Source: Saururus chinensis (lineage: Eukaryota; Streptophyta; Magnoliopsida; Piperales; Saururaceae). Taken from it: a stretch of DNA of 64,000 nt. Under the pieces are notes generated by a model, which worked only from the letters and a program-made list of their open reading frames with translations, was not told where the DNA came from and searched no databases. The stretch lies in the NCBI GenBank assembly GCA_035235625.1, contig CP141146.1, positions 186,001 to 250,000 of the forward strand. Reading direction: 5' to 3'. A program made the position numbers and the translations under genes. Shown here piece after piece: positions 12,344 through 23,763 of this stretch (positions are counted from its first letter, which is position 1; each line of letters begins with the position of its first letter).

Positions 12344-13939
12344 TTTAATTCCCTAATAAGCTAGGGCTCCGAAAAGATTAGTCTTGTCGAAATCCCTCTC
12401 CCTACAAACTTTTTAATTAAACTAATTTCTAATCAAATTAGGTAAACTAACGGAATTAAAATTCATAAGCTCTTATTATAATTGGGTCCCACAAGTGCAC
12501 GTTAGCTTACAATTTAAACTTCAGTATAAATCAAAAATAAATATTTGAAAAATTATATCCCCTTTATCCGAACTCCTAATCACGTGTTCATGATGGCGTT
12601 TCGAAGCTCTTTTAGTCTACTTTTCAACTACATAGGTTTCAGCTATCATTACTAACTTATGATCAAGTTACTCTCATAAGAAAGTCAAGGGGTCCAATGC
12701 CCTAATCTCCACGTAGTCGACTTCTGGAATTTAGAAAAATTCTGGACGTTACAATATCATATATGCAATGCTTAAATATTTTCAACGAACCTATATTTTA
12801 TGCAAGTGTTGTAGTCATTCTACTTGTTCTAATTAAATAATTAATATTAAATAATATCATTGATTATCTCACAACCCTTGTTCAATAATTAATACCTTTG
12901 TTTAATCCCTTAGATGAATAGACAAATCATGTCAACTAGAATAATACATGATTATAATTACCCTTTATTGTTCTAACCCAACTCTAGGTTTAACATAATA
13001 TAAATGTGTTCACTTAGAGATAACTCAACTCTCAAAGAAATTCTCAAATACCCAACTTTAACATTGGAGTAAACTACTTAACAATAGCTTGACTCAAATT
13101 CTCATGGATCTCAATTACCTACCACGAATCTAGAAAAGTGGATCCCAACTGTGGTATTGGACACATTGGCAAGAAACACAAACTTTTCATGATGTTCATG
13201 CATCTCCACTTTTCCTATGCACTATATGGTCCTATAAAGACCTACAGAGACCTACGTAAAGACCTTACTATCCAATACCCAAATTGTCGTTGCATTAAAG
13301 AAAATGTACAAGTATCACAATCTCAACCCTCCCAACTCTGAGAGAAATATCTTCAAAGACATAAATAATGTAACTCATAGAAGCCTAATGTCTTTATGAT
13401 TGTTGACTCCCCCTAAACATTCGAAACTTAGACTCAATTATTTATATCAAGTCAAATATTTGTCTAACCAATTGGGTTCTTTTCACATTGTTAATCGGAT
13501 TAATAAATAGCTCATTCAATGAGCTACAACCTAGAGAACATCCTTTTAGTCACCATGAGGCTAGTGTAAACTCCCATAACTACTCTCAATTCATTAACCA
13601 AGGTAAAATTCTATGTCAGTGCATTGTTTACTTTATGAACCGGTTTCAAACCCTATTGAGGATATTTTAGTCTTTATTTTGATTAGATATTCTCTCCTTC
13701 CAATCCAAAGCCAACTAGTCTCTTAATTAATCTTCAATAATCTCAAGTTACGATTATATACTAACACATCAATAATAAAACATGCATCTAAATAATCAAC
13801 ATAAATAATATGAAGTCACACAAGTCCATTAATAATAAATGAAGACTCATTGCACTCATTTGCAAGGCTATGGCTCATCAAAAGCCCGAGAATGTAAATA
13901 ACTTCAATGCATCAAGTAAGTTATGTATATTCCAAATAA

Positions 13940-14235
13940 ACGGACCCGGACCAAGGTTATTCGGAAAACAAAATCAGAGTAACTTAAATTAAACGAAAAA
14001 ATAAAACAAGACTGACCATGAGTAGTGAACTCTATGTGCGAGAGTCGTAACGTTCCTCGACGCACTATAGAGTCATGGTGTTCCGTTGCACGGAGCTCAA
14101 AATAAATATAATTTTATAACTAATTTGGATTGTGTCAACATTGTTATACTGTATTAGATAACATGTAAGATATTCCAATACGATCGCATCTAAACGTAGT
14201 TATGTCTAACGACTAATAAAATTGAAAATGTAGGT
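13940..14235 (-). mobile_element. Family-F LTR fragment, copy F3
   Basis: 'ggacccggacc', 'aagactgacca', 'gtgcgagagtcgtaacgtt' and 'tataactaatttgga' follow in the same order as the left edge of the F LTRs at 49633 and 55917, with clear divergence. The usual TGTAACG edge and the rest of the LTR are absent. It abuts the truncated end of B1. Confidence 0.65.
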
Positions 14236-14628
14236 ATGATAAATTATTTTATTTCGATTCTACCCTTATTCATCTATATAATATTATTTAATTTTAAAAT
14301 ACTACCTTTAATCATTCAAATCCTAATAAATATAAATATGTAATTCTACTTGCATAATAAACATTCTTAATTCAACCAATCATATTGGTTTAGAATTAGA
14401 GATCTAGTGAACTATATCTAGATTTTGCCTACAAATATATCAAGTGAACCAAGTCTAGATTTTACTGTTGAGGTCTAATTATATTGAATTTTCTTTTTAC
14501 AGGCAATCCACACACCATGAAATATGTTACTGTTGAGGTCCAAATGGTTCTCTCATTGTGATTTTTTTGTGGTCACTACAGTAATTAAATATGAAATCAA
14601 TAAATAGGAGTTGTGTGGCTTTGGATCA
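14236..14628. other. AT-rich spacer, no gene seen
   Basis: Very AT-rich with no recognisable element apart from a short repeat ('tactgttgaggtc' near 14463 and 14528). It probably belongs to the sequence that received the fold-back element to its right. Confidence 0.4.
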
Positions 14629-15556
14629 GTTCAGTTTTTGTGGCAGGCGTCAGCTAGGCGTTGGCACCTAAGTGGCACTTTTTTAAAAAAAATCACAATT
14701 TCGTCTTTCACAAGTACGAAACAAGTATGATTGTACTGACTTCATCCTTTGGAAGGACAAAATCAATAATGAATTGATTTTGTCCTCTCTTCTCTCTCCC
14801 CTCTCTATTTACTCTCTCTCTCCTCTCTCTTTTGGCTATCTCTCTTCTCTCTATCTCCTCTTTCTTTCAATTCTCTCTTCTCTCTTCTAAAGGACAAAAC
14901 CATGAAAATTTTTAAAAAAGCGTGTTGAATTCATCATTTGCAAATACATTATATTTTATTTAAAATTTAATATTTTAATATATAACATATAAGTAAGAAA
15001 AAATTAAATTAAAATTTTCTACTTTCTCCCCACTTCTTAAAGTTGGGGGTCACGCGTACACGCATGAGAAATAAAGAGAAATAAGAGGGGAGAGAGAGAA
15101 GAGAAAGTGAATAGAGGGAAAGAGGTGAGAAAATAAAAGAGACAGCCAAAAGAGAAGAGAGAGAGTGAATAGAGATATAGAGAGGAGAGTGAATAGAGAG
15201 AGTGTGTGAAGAAAGAGACAGAAGAAAGAGGAGAGAGAAAAAAGAGAGGAGAGAGACAGAATAGAGAGAGAGGAGAGAGTGAATAAGGAGAGGAGAGTGT
15301 AAAGAGAGAGAGGAGAGAGAGAAGAGAGGACAAAATTATTTCATTATTAATTTCGTCCTTCCAAATGACAATTAGTACATTGTATTGATTTCGTCCTTTA
15401 AAAGGATGAAATCAGTACATTATATTGATTTCTAAAAAGACAAAATTAGTATATTATATTAATTTTGTCCTTTAGAATGATGAAATTATAAAATAATTTG
15501 AAAAGAAGCCACACAGGCACCAGCTCCTAGCTCACGCCTACATGGCAAAAAGGAAC
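14629..15556. mobile_element. Fold-back element with long CT-rich/GA-rich inverted arms
   Basis: The left end ('gttcagtttttgtggcaggc' on) is complementary to the right end ('ctacatggcaaaaaggaac' at about 15537-15556), and homology continues inward through 'atttcgtccttt' units. The left arm then carries a CTCTCT tract (about 14785-14890) and the right arm a GAGAGA tract (about 15080-15335), which can also pair. Between them is AT-rich DNA. Palindromic units such as 'cgtcctttaaaaggatgaaa' recur in the right arm. There is no transposase, so this is a non-autonomous fold-back or MITE of unassigned superfamily. Open frames in the GA tract are low-complexity artefacts. Confidence 0.75.
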
Positions 15557-16059
15557 ACCATACTAGTAAATATTTTTCTCCATTATTTTGGTAATTTTTA
15601 TTTTTTAATATTATTTATATAATGATCTCTATTATGTGAGATATTTGAATAACATTAGTTAAATTTTTGGTGACAATAAAAGTTTTTGGTAGGGTAATTT
15701 ATTTACTCTTATTTTATACTTAATTTTGGAAGTAATATTTAAACTTTAATAGAATAGAATTGTATTTGTTATAATTTTTTTATTTTTGTGATGTTGATGT
15801 GATTCTCTAAATTAATATGGTTTTTATAGGGAAAAATAGTTGTGGTTGCAAATGGGTTTCGAGCTCAATTCAAACATAGGTTCGAACTGCTATAGTATAT
15901 TTTTGAGCTCGAACTTAAACGAGTTTCGAGTTCCTTGGCCGAATCGAACTTGAGCTAGGCATCTAGATGTTCGATCGAGCTTGAGCTGATCTTTCAAAAA
16001 TCTAGCTCGAGTAAAAAAAACCTCAAAACTTTGTTCGACTCAGCTCGTTAGCACCCTTA
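15557..16059. repeat. AT-rich spacer, then a dispersed 'gagcttgagct' repeat (15840-16059)
   Basis: From 15840 the sequence is built of 'gagctcgaact', 'cgagtttcgag', 'gatcgagcttgagct' and 'tagctcgag' variants, a composition common in plant dispersed repeats. No ends or ORF are visible. To its left the DNA is plain AT-rich. Confidence 0.4.
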
Positions 16060-16940
16060 GTTGCGATGGTGAAGATTGTGATACGCTTTTTTCACTGCCA
16101 CAACGGTTAGGGTATTGGCGAATGAGATCTTTACTGCGAGTTTCCTGTATGTCTTCACAAGACGATATAGTGAGTATGAAAAACGGAGTTATATGAGCAT
16201 CATGGAAGGCTTGTGTTTCTTGTCAATCTATATGCTTGACCATAGTTGGGATCCTCTTCTCCAGATTCGTAGCAGGCTATTGAGAGCTTTAGGAATTTGC
16301 TCAAGTTACTCTTAAGTAGTCTACTCCAATGTTTGAGTCATATGTATAGGCATTTCTTTAAAAGTTGAGTTATCTCTGAGTGAACACAAATTATATTATG
16401 TTAAACCTAGAGTTGGGTTAAAACGAGGATAGGTAATTGGTATTATGTGTCATTTTAGTATGATGTGTGTCTCTGTCCAAAAGATTGGACATGGGTATTA
16501 ATTATTGAACAAAGGTTGTGAGATAATTAATGATATTGTTTGCTATTTATTGCTTAAATAGCACAAATAGAACAATTAAAGAACTTATATAAAATGTAGG
16601 TTGATTGAAAATACTTTAAGTATTGCATGTTAATGTTATGCTTCTTAAGATATTGTAATGTCTAAGTAGAACTACATCTGGATCCGATCTTGTGTGAGTA
16701 ACATTAGAGATGTTGTATGGTGAGTACGTAGGCAATTAACATCAAGTAATATAGGCCCAATTTGAATAACATTAATAAAATATTTTATTAATTTGGAAAT
16801 TATTCTCCTAAGGGTGGAGAGGTTCCATTGTTGTTTAATTGTTTGACTTAGTTGCTTGCAGGTTCTCTAGGCGACAATAAGGAGGACTAGGATTAACGAG
16901 CATGAGATGTGGTTCTTCATTTCTGCAATTTTGATACGTA

Positions 16941-18532
16941 TGTAATGACCATCATTTTTGGATGTGATTTTCTGTCTCTAATAATGTTTTATTCAAGTTT
17001 TTATTAAGTTATAATCAATTAAAGATTTTACTCGATGAGTTTTTCATAATGATATAATTATAGCACTGAAAGACGAGTATAATGGGACTTGAACCACTCT
17101 AATCGGACATCGGGGCCATAAGTTATGACCTTGGAAAATATGATACATGGGCGGGAGCCACTTGAAAAGTGTGGCAAAACCCCCCATGTGGTCTAGTTTT
17201 GTAGGGCTCGTCGACATAAGTCCATCAATACTAATAATACGTGAAACGGAGTCCGCAAGAGAAAGTTACACACGTTTAAAGTTTTTGAAAACTTTGAAAA
17301 TAAAGAAAAAAATAATAAAAAAAACTCATGGTGGTGCATGACGGAGCGTATTCCACGCGCGAACGTGTGCAGGATGCACGCTTGCATCTTGATGGGTGTT
17401 GCACCATGCATCGCACTATCATGCGATGTGTAGTGGGTGCCCATTGACGTGTCAAGTGGCACGCCAAGCCTATAAATAGGCTCAACACGCCATTCTCTTC
17501 TACACATCCAGAAACTTCTTTCCCTCATTTCTCCTTTGTTCAGAGGCCGAATCGGACTATTCAGAAGTCATTTTCAGCTAAATCGATCATGTTGGACATA
17601 GTGGTGGTGTCTATTTTCCATTTAAGAACTTTTCAATTTCGTATTTTGCATTTCAATTTCAAGGTAGGGGGTCTTAAATTCTAGCTTATACTTTGCTCGT
17701 AGCATTGAAATTTTATTCACTATTTTTACTTTGTTATGCTTATTTTCTTGAGTTTTTCTGATAAATTTTATACATATGTTATGTTTTACATGCCCTAATT
17801 TTTGTCATGGTACTTGCATTTTCTAAATAATTTTGAGGTTAAACTTAGAATTCTCATTTTATTTGGATACCTACTGAGAAAAACAATCAGTATGGTGTAC
17901 ACATGGGTGTACATCATGGGAAAGCTCCTCACTTAGTGAGCTTCCCGTTGCCCATGTGCATCGGGATGAATGTCATTCGGTATCAAGACTCTAGATTTAT
18001 CATCATCGGACAAACTGATGTTTTTTGAATTTGTTTTTTAAATAAACTATGTTATAACAAAAATAATTATTGTCATGAGTTTTCTACTTTAACATTAAAT
18101 TAGATTTTAATTTCACCTATTGAGCATAGAAATACTCACCCACCCCCATATTATGCAGGAATTACAACTAGAATGGAGGTAGAGAAGAAAAGTTATCCAA
18201 ACAATTTAAGTGGTTGCTACTTTGGATATAATCTTTGAAATTACTTTGTAACTAGTATGTAAAGGCATGATATGCCTCAATTTTGTATAAGTATCTGCTC
18301 TATGCACAGTGATCATAAGCATGCAATTAAATTTTGCTGTGTTCCATGAACTTGATATTTATAATATTTTGGTTGTGCAATTACTCCAATGTTTAGTGTT
18401 ATTACATAATATATCTTATTTTGTGTGTTATATGCATCGATGGTTGTTATGTTCGGTCACATGGATACAATTTACATGTGTCGGACGAAGTTATGTTAAA
18501 TATTATATCGTTATAAAATGGCCATCGTCACA
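16941..18532 (+). mobile_element. Family-D solo LTR, copy D1
   Basis: It begins TGTAATGACC and ends ATCGTCACA, length 1592 bp, nested in the + oriented B copy. The B sequence on each side ('ctgcaattttgatacgta' and 'tgatgtgagtgtcaacttag') is contiguous in other B copies. The target duplication is unclear (ACGTA versus AGTAT). A TATA box lies at 17471. The stretch 17060-17260 is related, in reverse complement, to the right part of the F LTRs. D1 is the uninterrupted copy that allows the scattered D2 pieces to be recognised. Confidence 0.78.
17471..17479 (+). promoter_or_regulatory. TATA box of D1 LTR
   Basis: TATAAATAG within 'gcctataaataggctc', in the middle of the LTR and on its sense strand. 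This is the expected position for a U3 promoter. F LTRs carry the same word in their own sense direction. Confidence 0.6.
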
Positions 18533-18789
18533 AGTATATCTTTGATGTGAGTGTCAACTTAGTTATTTATTTTCAAACGGATGATGGACTTGTACTTAAA
18601 TGGATATGTTGTTCTTTATAGATTTTTGAGACGTGTAATGATATTATATGAGTTGATATTCGTATTTGTAAACCCTAGTTATCATGACCTTGATATTTAA
18701 TCGAATAGTTTATTTTGTATTGAAGAAAAAAAATTGTGACTTACCGTTTATGTTATTTAAAAGGGCTTTTAAAAATCCGGGTTGTGACA

Positions 18790-19013
18790 AGAAGAGCTTT
18801 AAGTATCTCTTCACCCAAATAAGAGATTTAAACATGAGGCAAACAAGATGGTTAGAATTCCTTAAGGACTATGACTTCATTATCTCATATTATCCCAAGA
18901 AAGCTAATGTAGCGGCAGATGCCTTGAATAGAAAATTATCCACTTCAGTAGCTTGTGTGTGCTTGAAGAATGACTCTTGTATGAGGAAGTCATTCAGCTT
19001 AAGCCATAGTTAG
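18790..19013 (+). pseudogene. Ty3/gypsy RNase H C-terminus (element G2)
   Basis: It encodes [33 protein letters not shown] and neighbouring residues. This is the C-terminal signature of gypsy RNase H (W..F+..YDF.I.Y.PGK.N.VADALSR). The normal upstream half was displaced by the B insertion ending at 18789, and the integrase N-terminus and core expected downstream are missing. It is a dead fragment. Confidence 0.85.
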
Positions 19014-19697
19014 CTATAGAGGATACATGTAGGTGGGTTGGCAAACTGTCTCTTGTCGGCATTAAGATGACACCTTTCGAAGCATTCATCCTTGCCGATC
19101 TCCCATTTGTTGAAGAGATCAAGGAACATCTTCCTACCAGTCCCGAACTCGTGCAACAATTGGTAGAGAAGATCCGACTCATTTGGGAGAGGTTGCAAAT
19201 GGCACAAAGTCAATGAAATAGCTATGTCGACAAGAGGTGGCGAGACCTACATGTTGATGTGGGTAATCATGTGTTCTTGAAAATTTCTCCTTCCCATGGT
19301 GTTGTTCATTTGGGGAAGAAGAGAAAACTATCTCCTCGATTTATTGAACGCTTTGAAGTCCTAGAGCGCATTGGCATTGTGGCATATCGGGTGGTCCTAC
19401 CTCCTTAGCTCACGAACATTCATAACGTGTTCCATGTTTCACTTCTTCAAGAGTATGAGCCGGATCCATCCCTTATGCTAGATTTTGAACTGGTGGAGGT
19501 TAGGGAGGATCTATCTTATGTGGAGGCGCCGGTGCATATATTGGACAAGAAGGAGAAGTCCTTTTGACACAGTGTAATCCCGTTGGTAAAAGTATTATGG
19601 CAGAATCACAATGTCAAAGAAGCCACATGGGAGCGAGAAGATGAAGTGATGGAGAAATATCCTCATCTTTTCACCGCCATCGATAGAGAATTTTGAG
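19014..19697 (+). pseudogene. Ty3/gypsy integrase C-terminus and chromodomain region (G2)
   Basis: Conceptual translation shows KLSPRFIERFEVLERIGIVA (GPY/F module), NIHNVFHVSLLQEY, an EDLSYVEAPVHILD segment, and a chromodomain-like end with VKEATWERE and YPHLF. Three in-frame stops are visible (about 19214, 19406 and 19563). It ends just before the polypurine-like 'gatgggtaggg' and the LTR edge at 19725. Direct joining to RNase H shows loss of the catalytic DDE core. Confidence 0.85.
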
Positions 19698-19724
19698 GAC
19701 AAAACTCTTATAAGATGGGTAGGG

Positions 19725-22419
19725 TGTAAGATCTCTAACCATAAACCGGTTTAATTTCCTCTTTATTATGTGAATATGTGTGGTTTTACTTATTTGCCAA
19801 TTTGACTTGATTTTGGGACTAAGGGTTAGTCATTGTGGCTTAAACAAAGTTTAATTTTACTTTTTATAAGTTTTAATATCAAACTTGATTTATCTAATTT
19901 TATGGGATTTTATTGTGATTTTTCCTTAATTAAGGTGTGGACCCTGCCATGGGCCCCACATCCACATTAGACGGCGTATGACCCACTTGACTCCTAAACT
20001 CATATTATTTCATTTTAGTAGGTTTTGGAATGATTAAATTTATTTTTTAGCCCTAAAATAACCCTAATTAGCCACTTAGGGCATTTTTACCCTATTTTAG
20101 AGCCCAACAGTTTGTAAACATAGCTATGCTATTATTTCCCAAAACGAAAAAACGGATTAAGTTGTATTTTCTTACCCTAATCACTCCTAATCTTTTGATT
20201 TTGGTTTTAATCCTTTTTTCTTCATTTTCCCGAATTCGATTTCTGATTTCTTTCATTAAAAATTTTATTTTAAATTTTGATTTAAAACCCTAAATGGGTA
20301 ATTTTGTTTTTAACTAAAGGATATTTTAGATCTACCTACTTTCAAGTTGATTTAAGCCTATTGGTGATATTTAGTTAAGTTTTAACAAAAACTCTTATTT
20401 TTGGGTAAGATTTCTTAAGGATTAAAGCTTCTTTGTAGATCCAAGGGCTTCATAGAGGTAAGGGAGTTTTCTCTTATATAGTTTTACCAATTGGAAAACG
20501 TGATTTTAGATCTATGTGGGTTCTTGCTTCATTTTGTATTGTAATGATAATTTTTTAATGTTATTTATGGCTATTTTCTTGTGATTAAGCATGAAAATGT
20601 TTAAATCTATCATGTTCTAGGGTTAGATTTTGATATTATGATGTTTTATGGTGATTTTAGAATTTATCTTAAATTTTAGAATATTTTCAGTTTGAATTTT
20701 GAAAAGTTGAATACAAACCAGAAAATAGACAAAAAGTGAACTGTGAGGGCTGATCAAATGGGTGAACAACCATTCGTACGATAAGCCGCCGTTCGAATGG
20801 GCTATCCGGCCAATCAAACACCAACATGGCAGTTTTGGTCCTATCTTGAGTATTTTCGACCATTTCTTGTTCTCATCTCATATAAATCATACGGTAAGCC
20901 GCCGTTCGATTTTACATCTGAAATGACATATTTTTATATTCCTTTGAGGACGGTTTTCCTCCTCGAATTAGAAGAGCGGAATGCTATAATAAGTTAAATT
21001 ATTATGTTTATCTGGACCTTGAGAATTCGGGCTGGTTTGTCCATATACACCAGCTTACCAGGGGGTACTTTCCTCATTAGAGAACTTACCCAAACCGCTC
21101 GTTTCCTTTTAGGAGTTTGGACCTTCCCCATTAGGGATTGTCCAAGTGAGTAAGTTTGCTTGGGGCTTCAGCCTTGATGAGCAGGATTATTTTTCACAAT
21201 TGTGAGACATGTACCTGTTGATTTATGTATGTGTATGGAGATAATGCTTATTAACACAGGATGTGTAGGAATAATGATGTTTATAGTACACATGTGATTA
21301 TGAAATAGATTTGCATGAATATACAGGCCAGTGTGTGATGGATGCACTTGATTTGAAGGGTGAATGTTTTCATTGAGAAATGAATGTGCATGATATGTTT
21401 ATATTAAGAAATGATTCATGCATTATGTGATTATGATAATGATTTTTACATGTTTGCACATAAGATGAATATGTGTTATGAGTTATATTTGAACCCATGA
21501 TGCATAGGTGGCACTGTATGTGCTTATAGAATGTGGGTTATAGCATGATATGCAGGTAGAACGATTAGTGTTAAGGAAATATGTTATATATAGCATGATA
21601 TGCAGGTAACATGACAATGAGTTGATGGAATATGATATATATAGCATGATATGCATATAACATAACTATGTGTTAATGAGATATGTTTATATATAGCGTG
21701 ATATGCAAGTTGCATGATTATGTGTTGTTGAGACATGTTATAGATATCATGACATCGAGGTGGCATGAGTAGATGTTTATGGATTGTAAATTATGACATG
21801 ATGCACAGGTAGCACAGGTTTATGTGATTGTCTCATGTGAATGGGCATAATAAAATTTTATATGATGAATGTTATATTGATTATGCCTGTAATATCATTA
21901 CGCGTTTACTTTTCGCATTAAAACCTTTGTTGAGCTTTGGCTCACCCCTCTTTGTTTGTGTTTTGTATTAAAGCTGCATGTTGTGCCATGTAGGTTGTTT
22001 GGATGGGCTCTATGTTGAGCATGTGGATTCCACCCATCATTGAGAGGGGATTCATATATATGTTTGGTTGCTATGTTAGCTTTGTTTATGGTATGTTTAC
22101 ATACATTTGACTCTATTTCACAATTCTATTTAGCTATGGTTGGCTTAGACTCTTATTATCCATGGTTAGCTTAGACTTTTTTAGCCATGTGTGGGTTTGT
22201 TTATGACTAGTATGTGGGTATGAGTGACTAATATTTTTATTAGTAGTCCTTTATTTGCTCATTTTACTTTTGTACAAAGTATACATGCATAACACTGTAG
22301 TGTGTTCTACCCAAGGATAGGTTAAGTCTTCTAAAATCCAACTTTACCTTGTCGCGTCGTGTGCCTCTTCTTCCTTGGACCGGGTTTAGCTCGGAGGTGG
22401 CGTGTGCCAGGGCGTGACA
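19725..22419 (+). mobile_element. LTR 'E' (3' LTR of G2; same family as A1/A2, opposite strand)
   Basis: TGTAAGATCTC to GGGCGTGACA, 2695 bp. It follows a gypsy 3' end and a purine-rich tract, so it is the 3' LTR of G2. In reverse complement it follows the order of A1: the 'aaaccggttt' edge, the 'cctaatt' region, a 'ctcacccctcttt' block, 'cttggaccgggtt' and GGCGTGACA. It contains a GTTCGAA-type module (about 20764-20910) and a minisatellite (21541-21780). No target duplication is seen (TAGGG versus AATTT), as expected if the 5' part of G2 is lost. Confidence 0.75.
21541..21780. repeat. Minisatellite in LTR E, unit about 50-52 bp, 4-5 copies
   Basis: Units begin 'tagcatgatatgcaggta' or variants at about 21541, 21591, 21642 and 21694, with a degenerate one near 21743. 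It occupies the position that holds the 55-56-bp minisatellites in A1 and A2. Confidence 0.75.
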
Positions 22420-22885
22420 AATTTCATCCTCAAAATTGAACCCTTCATTCACCGAAAAGTTTAAAATACTTCTTCATCATTTCACTTTCTAACTCTCGAA
22501 TCACTTCCTCTAAGGAGTGGTGTTAGCATAATATTTTCACTAATTGAGTCCCTTTTTTTCAAAGAATCTGTTCTTTGCGACACAAAATTATGATCAATTT
22601 TTCCTCCAAAGATGAATTTGGCTTTAGAAAAACTAAAGTTTGATCAAGGATATGTGAAGGACCCCTTGCATATTTTTGAAGCATTGACACATGGAACATG
22701 TCATGAACACCATCAAGTTGTGGGGATGAGGCCAATCTATAAACTACAAACCTTACCTTGTTTATGATTTCAAATGGTCCTACGATTCAGGGACTCAACT
22801 TACCTATTTAGACCATTAGGAGTTCATTCTTGACTTTAAAATAGCTTTGGGTAGATAGACTTTACTTCCTCTTCTACTTGGATCC
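22420..22885 (-). pseudogene. Ty3/gypsy integrase C-terminus, minus-strand fragment
   Basis: Read on the minus strand it gives a GPFEI segment, VVYRLASSPQLDGVHD, MFHVSMLQKYA and SHILDQ. This is the GPY/F and post-GPY/F order of a chromovirus-like integrase, and it runs toward LTR E, ending in 'gaggatgaaatt', which normally sits just before a polypurine tract. At least one stop is visible. It is a different gypsy from G2, and E probably inserted just inside its 3' end. Confidence 0.7.
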
Positions 22886-23276
22886 TGTTGAAGTCTGTTT
22901 AAACATGTAAACTCAATTAAGGTCTAACTAACTTATTCAAAACATAAATGACCCAAATAAGCAATAAATTAACACAAAATAAGATTATAATTTGAAATGT
23001 GAGAACATTTAATTGAACATTATTTTAGCGCATCATGATACCAAATAGAAAAATTATAATATATTTAACCCACCATCTATCTCATGTTGAGGTCACTTTC
23101 AGAGAATATATACTTCAAACTTTGGTGAATTGTAAAAAAAACTTCAATCTTCTCTCCATATATATAATGCCTCCAAATCTTTTTTTAAAAAAACTATTAC
23201 TCCCACTTCCAAATTATGAGTGGGGTAATTACCTTATGTCTCTTTAATTATCTTGAAGCATAATCTATTTCCGGGA
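22886..23276 (+). mobile_element. Probable Ty1/copia 5' LTR
   Basis: The sequence from TGTTGAAGTC (22886) to about 23276 lies directly upstream of a tRNA-Met-type primer-binding site. It is AT-rich with no ORF of note. The exact right edge is uncertain because the usual CA next to the primer site is not clean. Confidence 0.5.
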
Positions 23277-23279
23277 AAG

Positions 23280-23292
23280 TTGGTATTAGAGC
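23280..23292 (+). other. Primer-binding site, initiator tRNA-Met type
   Basis: 'tggtattagagc' differs by one base from the canonical TGGTATCAGAGC used by plant LTR elements. It lies between a TGTT-starting candidate LTR and copia RNase H remains, all in the + direction. Confidence 0.6.
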
Positions 23293-23413
23293 ACTAGGTT
23301 TTTAAATACATATAAAATTAATTTCAAATATTAAAGTCCACCCGGGCCATAACCTGGAGGATTTACCATAAACATAACATAAAATTTTCATTTTTCCAAA
23401 AAAAATGTTGTTT

Positions 23414-23763
23414 ATGTTTCTTTATCAACCGCTGAAGTTGAACATATAACTATTAGTAGTGGTTGTACTCAATTAATGTAGATGAAAAAGATGTTATTTG
23501 ATTATAGAATACAACAAGGCAAGATGACCTTATCCTATAATAATCTAAGTTCAATAACAATTTCTCATAATTCTGTTTAGCACTCCCGTACAAAACATAT
23601 TATTATTAAGCATCATTTTATTTAAGATCTGGTTGATGATCAAATTGTTAACTTAAAATACATTTCAACAGAGTTTCAATTAGATGATATTTTTACTAAA
23701 CCTTTGGATTTAAATAAGTTTATTAACCTTAGAAAAGTCATTAAAATTGCTTGTCCAGAGTAA
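23414..23763 (+). pseudogene. Ty1/copia RNase H remnant
   Basis: One frame reads STAEVEHITISSGCTQLM, then an MLFDYRIQQGKMTLSYNN segment, HSRTKHIIIKHHF and FQLDDIFTKPLD. This is the C-terminal half of copia RNase H in correct order. Three in-frame stops interrupt it. Only about 120 bp separate it from the primer-binding site, so gag, protease, integrase and reverse transcriptase have been deleted. Confidence 0.85.

Larger units (their letters stand above)
8769..12753 (-). mobile_element. Family-B LTR, copy B2, nested in B1 (probable solo LTR)
   Basis: The edges are TGTCACGATTC and GGACGTTACA, with length 3985 bp. The flanks GTATC (8764-8768) and ATATC (12754-12758) agree at four of five bases. 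Removing 8769-12758 joins B1 sequence in the order seen in other copies ('cacagtatc' then 'atatgcaatgctta'). No gag or pol is present, so this is a single long LTR. It carries the hairpin block at about 9206-9226 and an internal duplication at 9725-10110. Confidence 0.78.
8211..13935 (-). mobile_element. Family-B LTR, copy B1, interrupted by B2 and truncated
   Basis: It starts TGTCACGACCC at 8211 and follows the B order ('ggttcacaaatacgaatat', 'aagtacaagcttgtcat', the hairpin block near 8648) to 8768. B2 then intervenes, and B1 resumes at 12754 and continues to about 13935, where the match breaks into family-F-like sequence. Net length is about 1.7 kb, against 3.7-4.0 kb for complete copies. 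Orientation is inferred from B5, where the primer-binding-like site abuts the TGTCA edge and the polypurine tract abuts the TTACA edge, putting the element on the minus strand. Confidence 0.7.
16060..18789 (+). mobile_element. Family-B LTR in + orientation, left-truncated, interrupted by D1
   Basis: This is the reverse complement of the B copies: 'gttgagttatctctgagtga' near 16366, 'gagtacgtaggcaa' near 16720, and the far right ending in GGTTGTGACA at 18789. The left limit is only approximate, since the canonical TGTAATATCC edge is missing. D1 (16941-18532) sits inside. After removal about 1.1 kb remains, so most of the LTR is lost. It is inserted in the RNase H region of gypsy G2. Confidence 0.7.

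Noticed and set aside
15037-15333. 98-residue S/L-rich frame
   Set aside because: A translation of the GA/CT low-complexity arm of the fold-back element.
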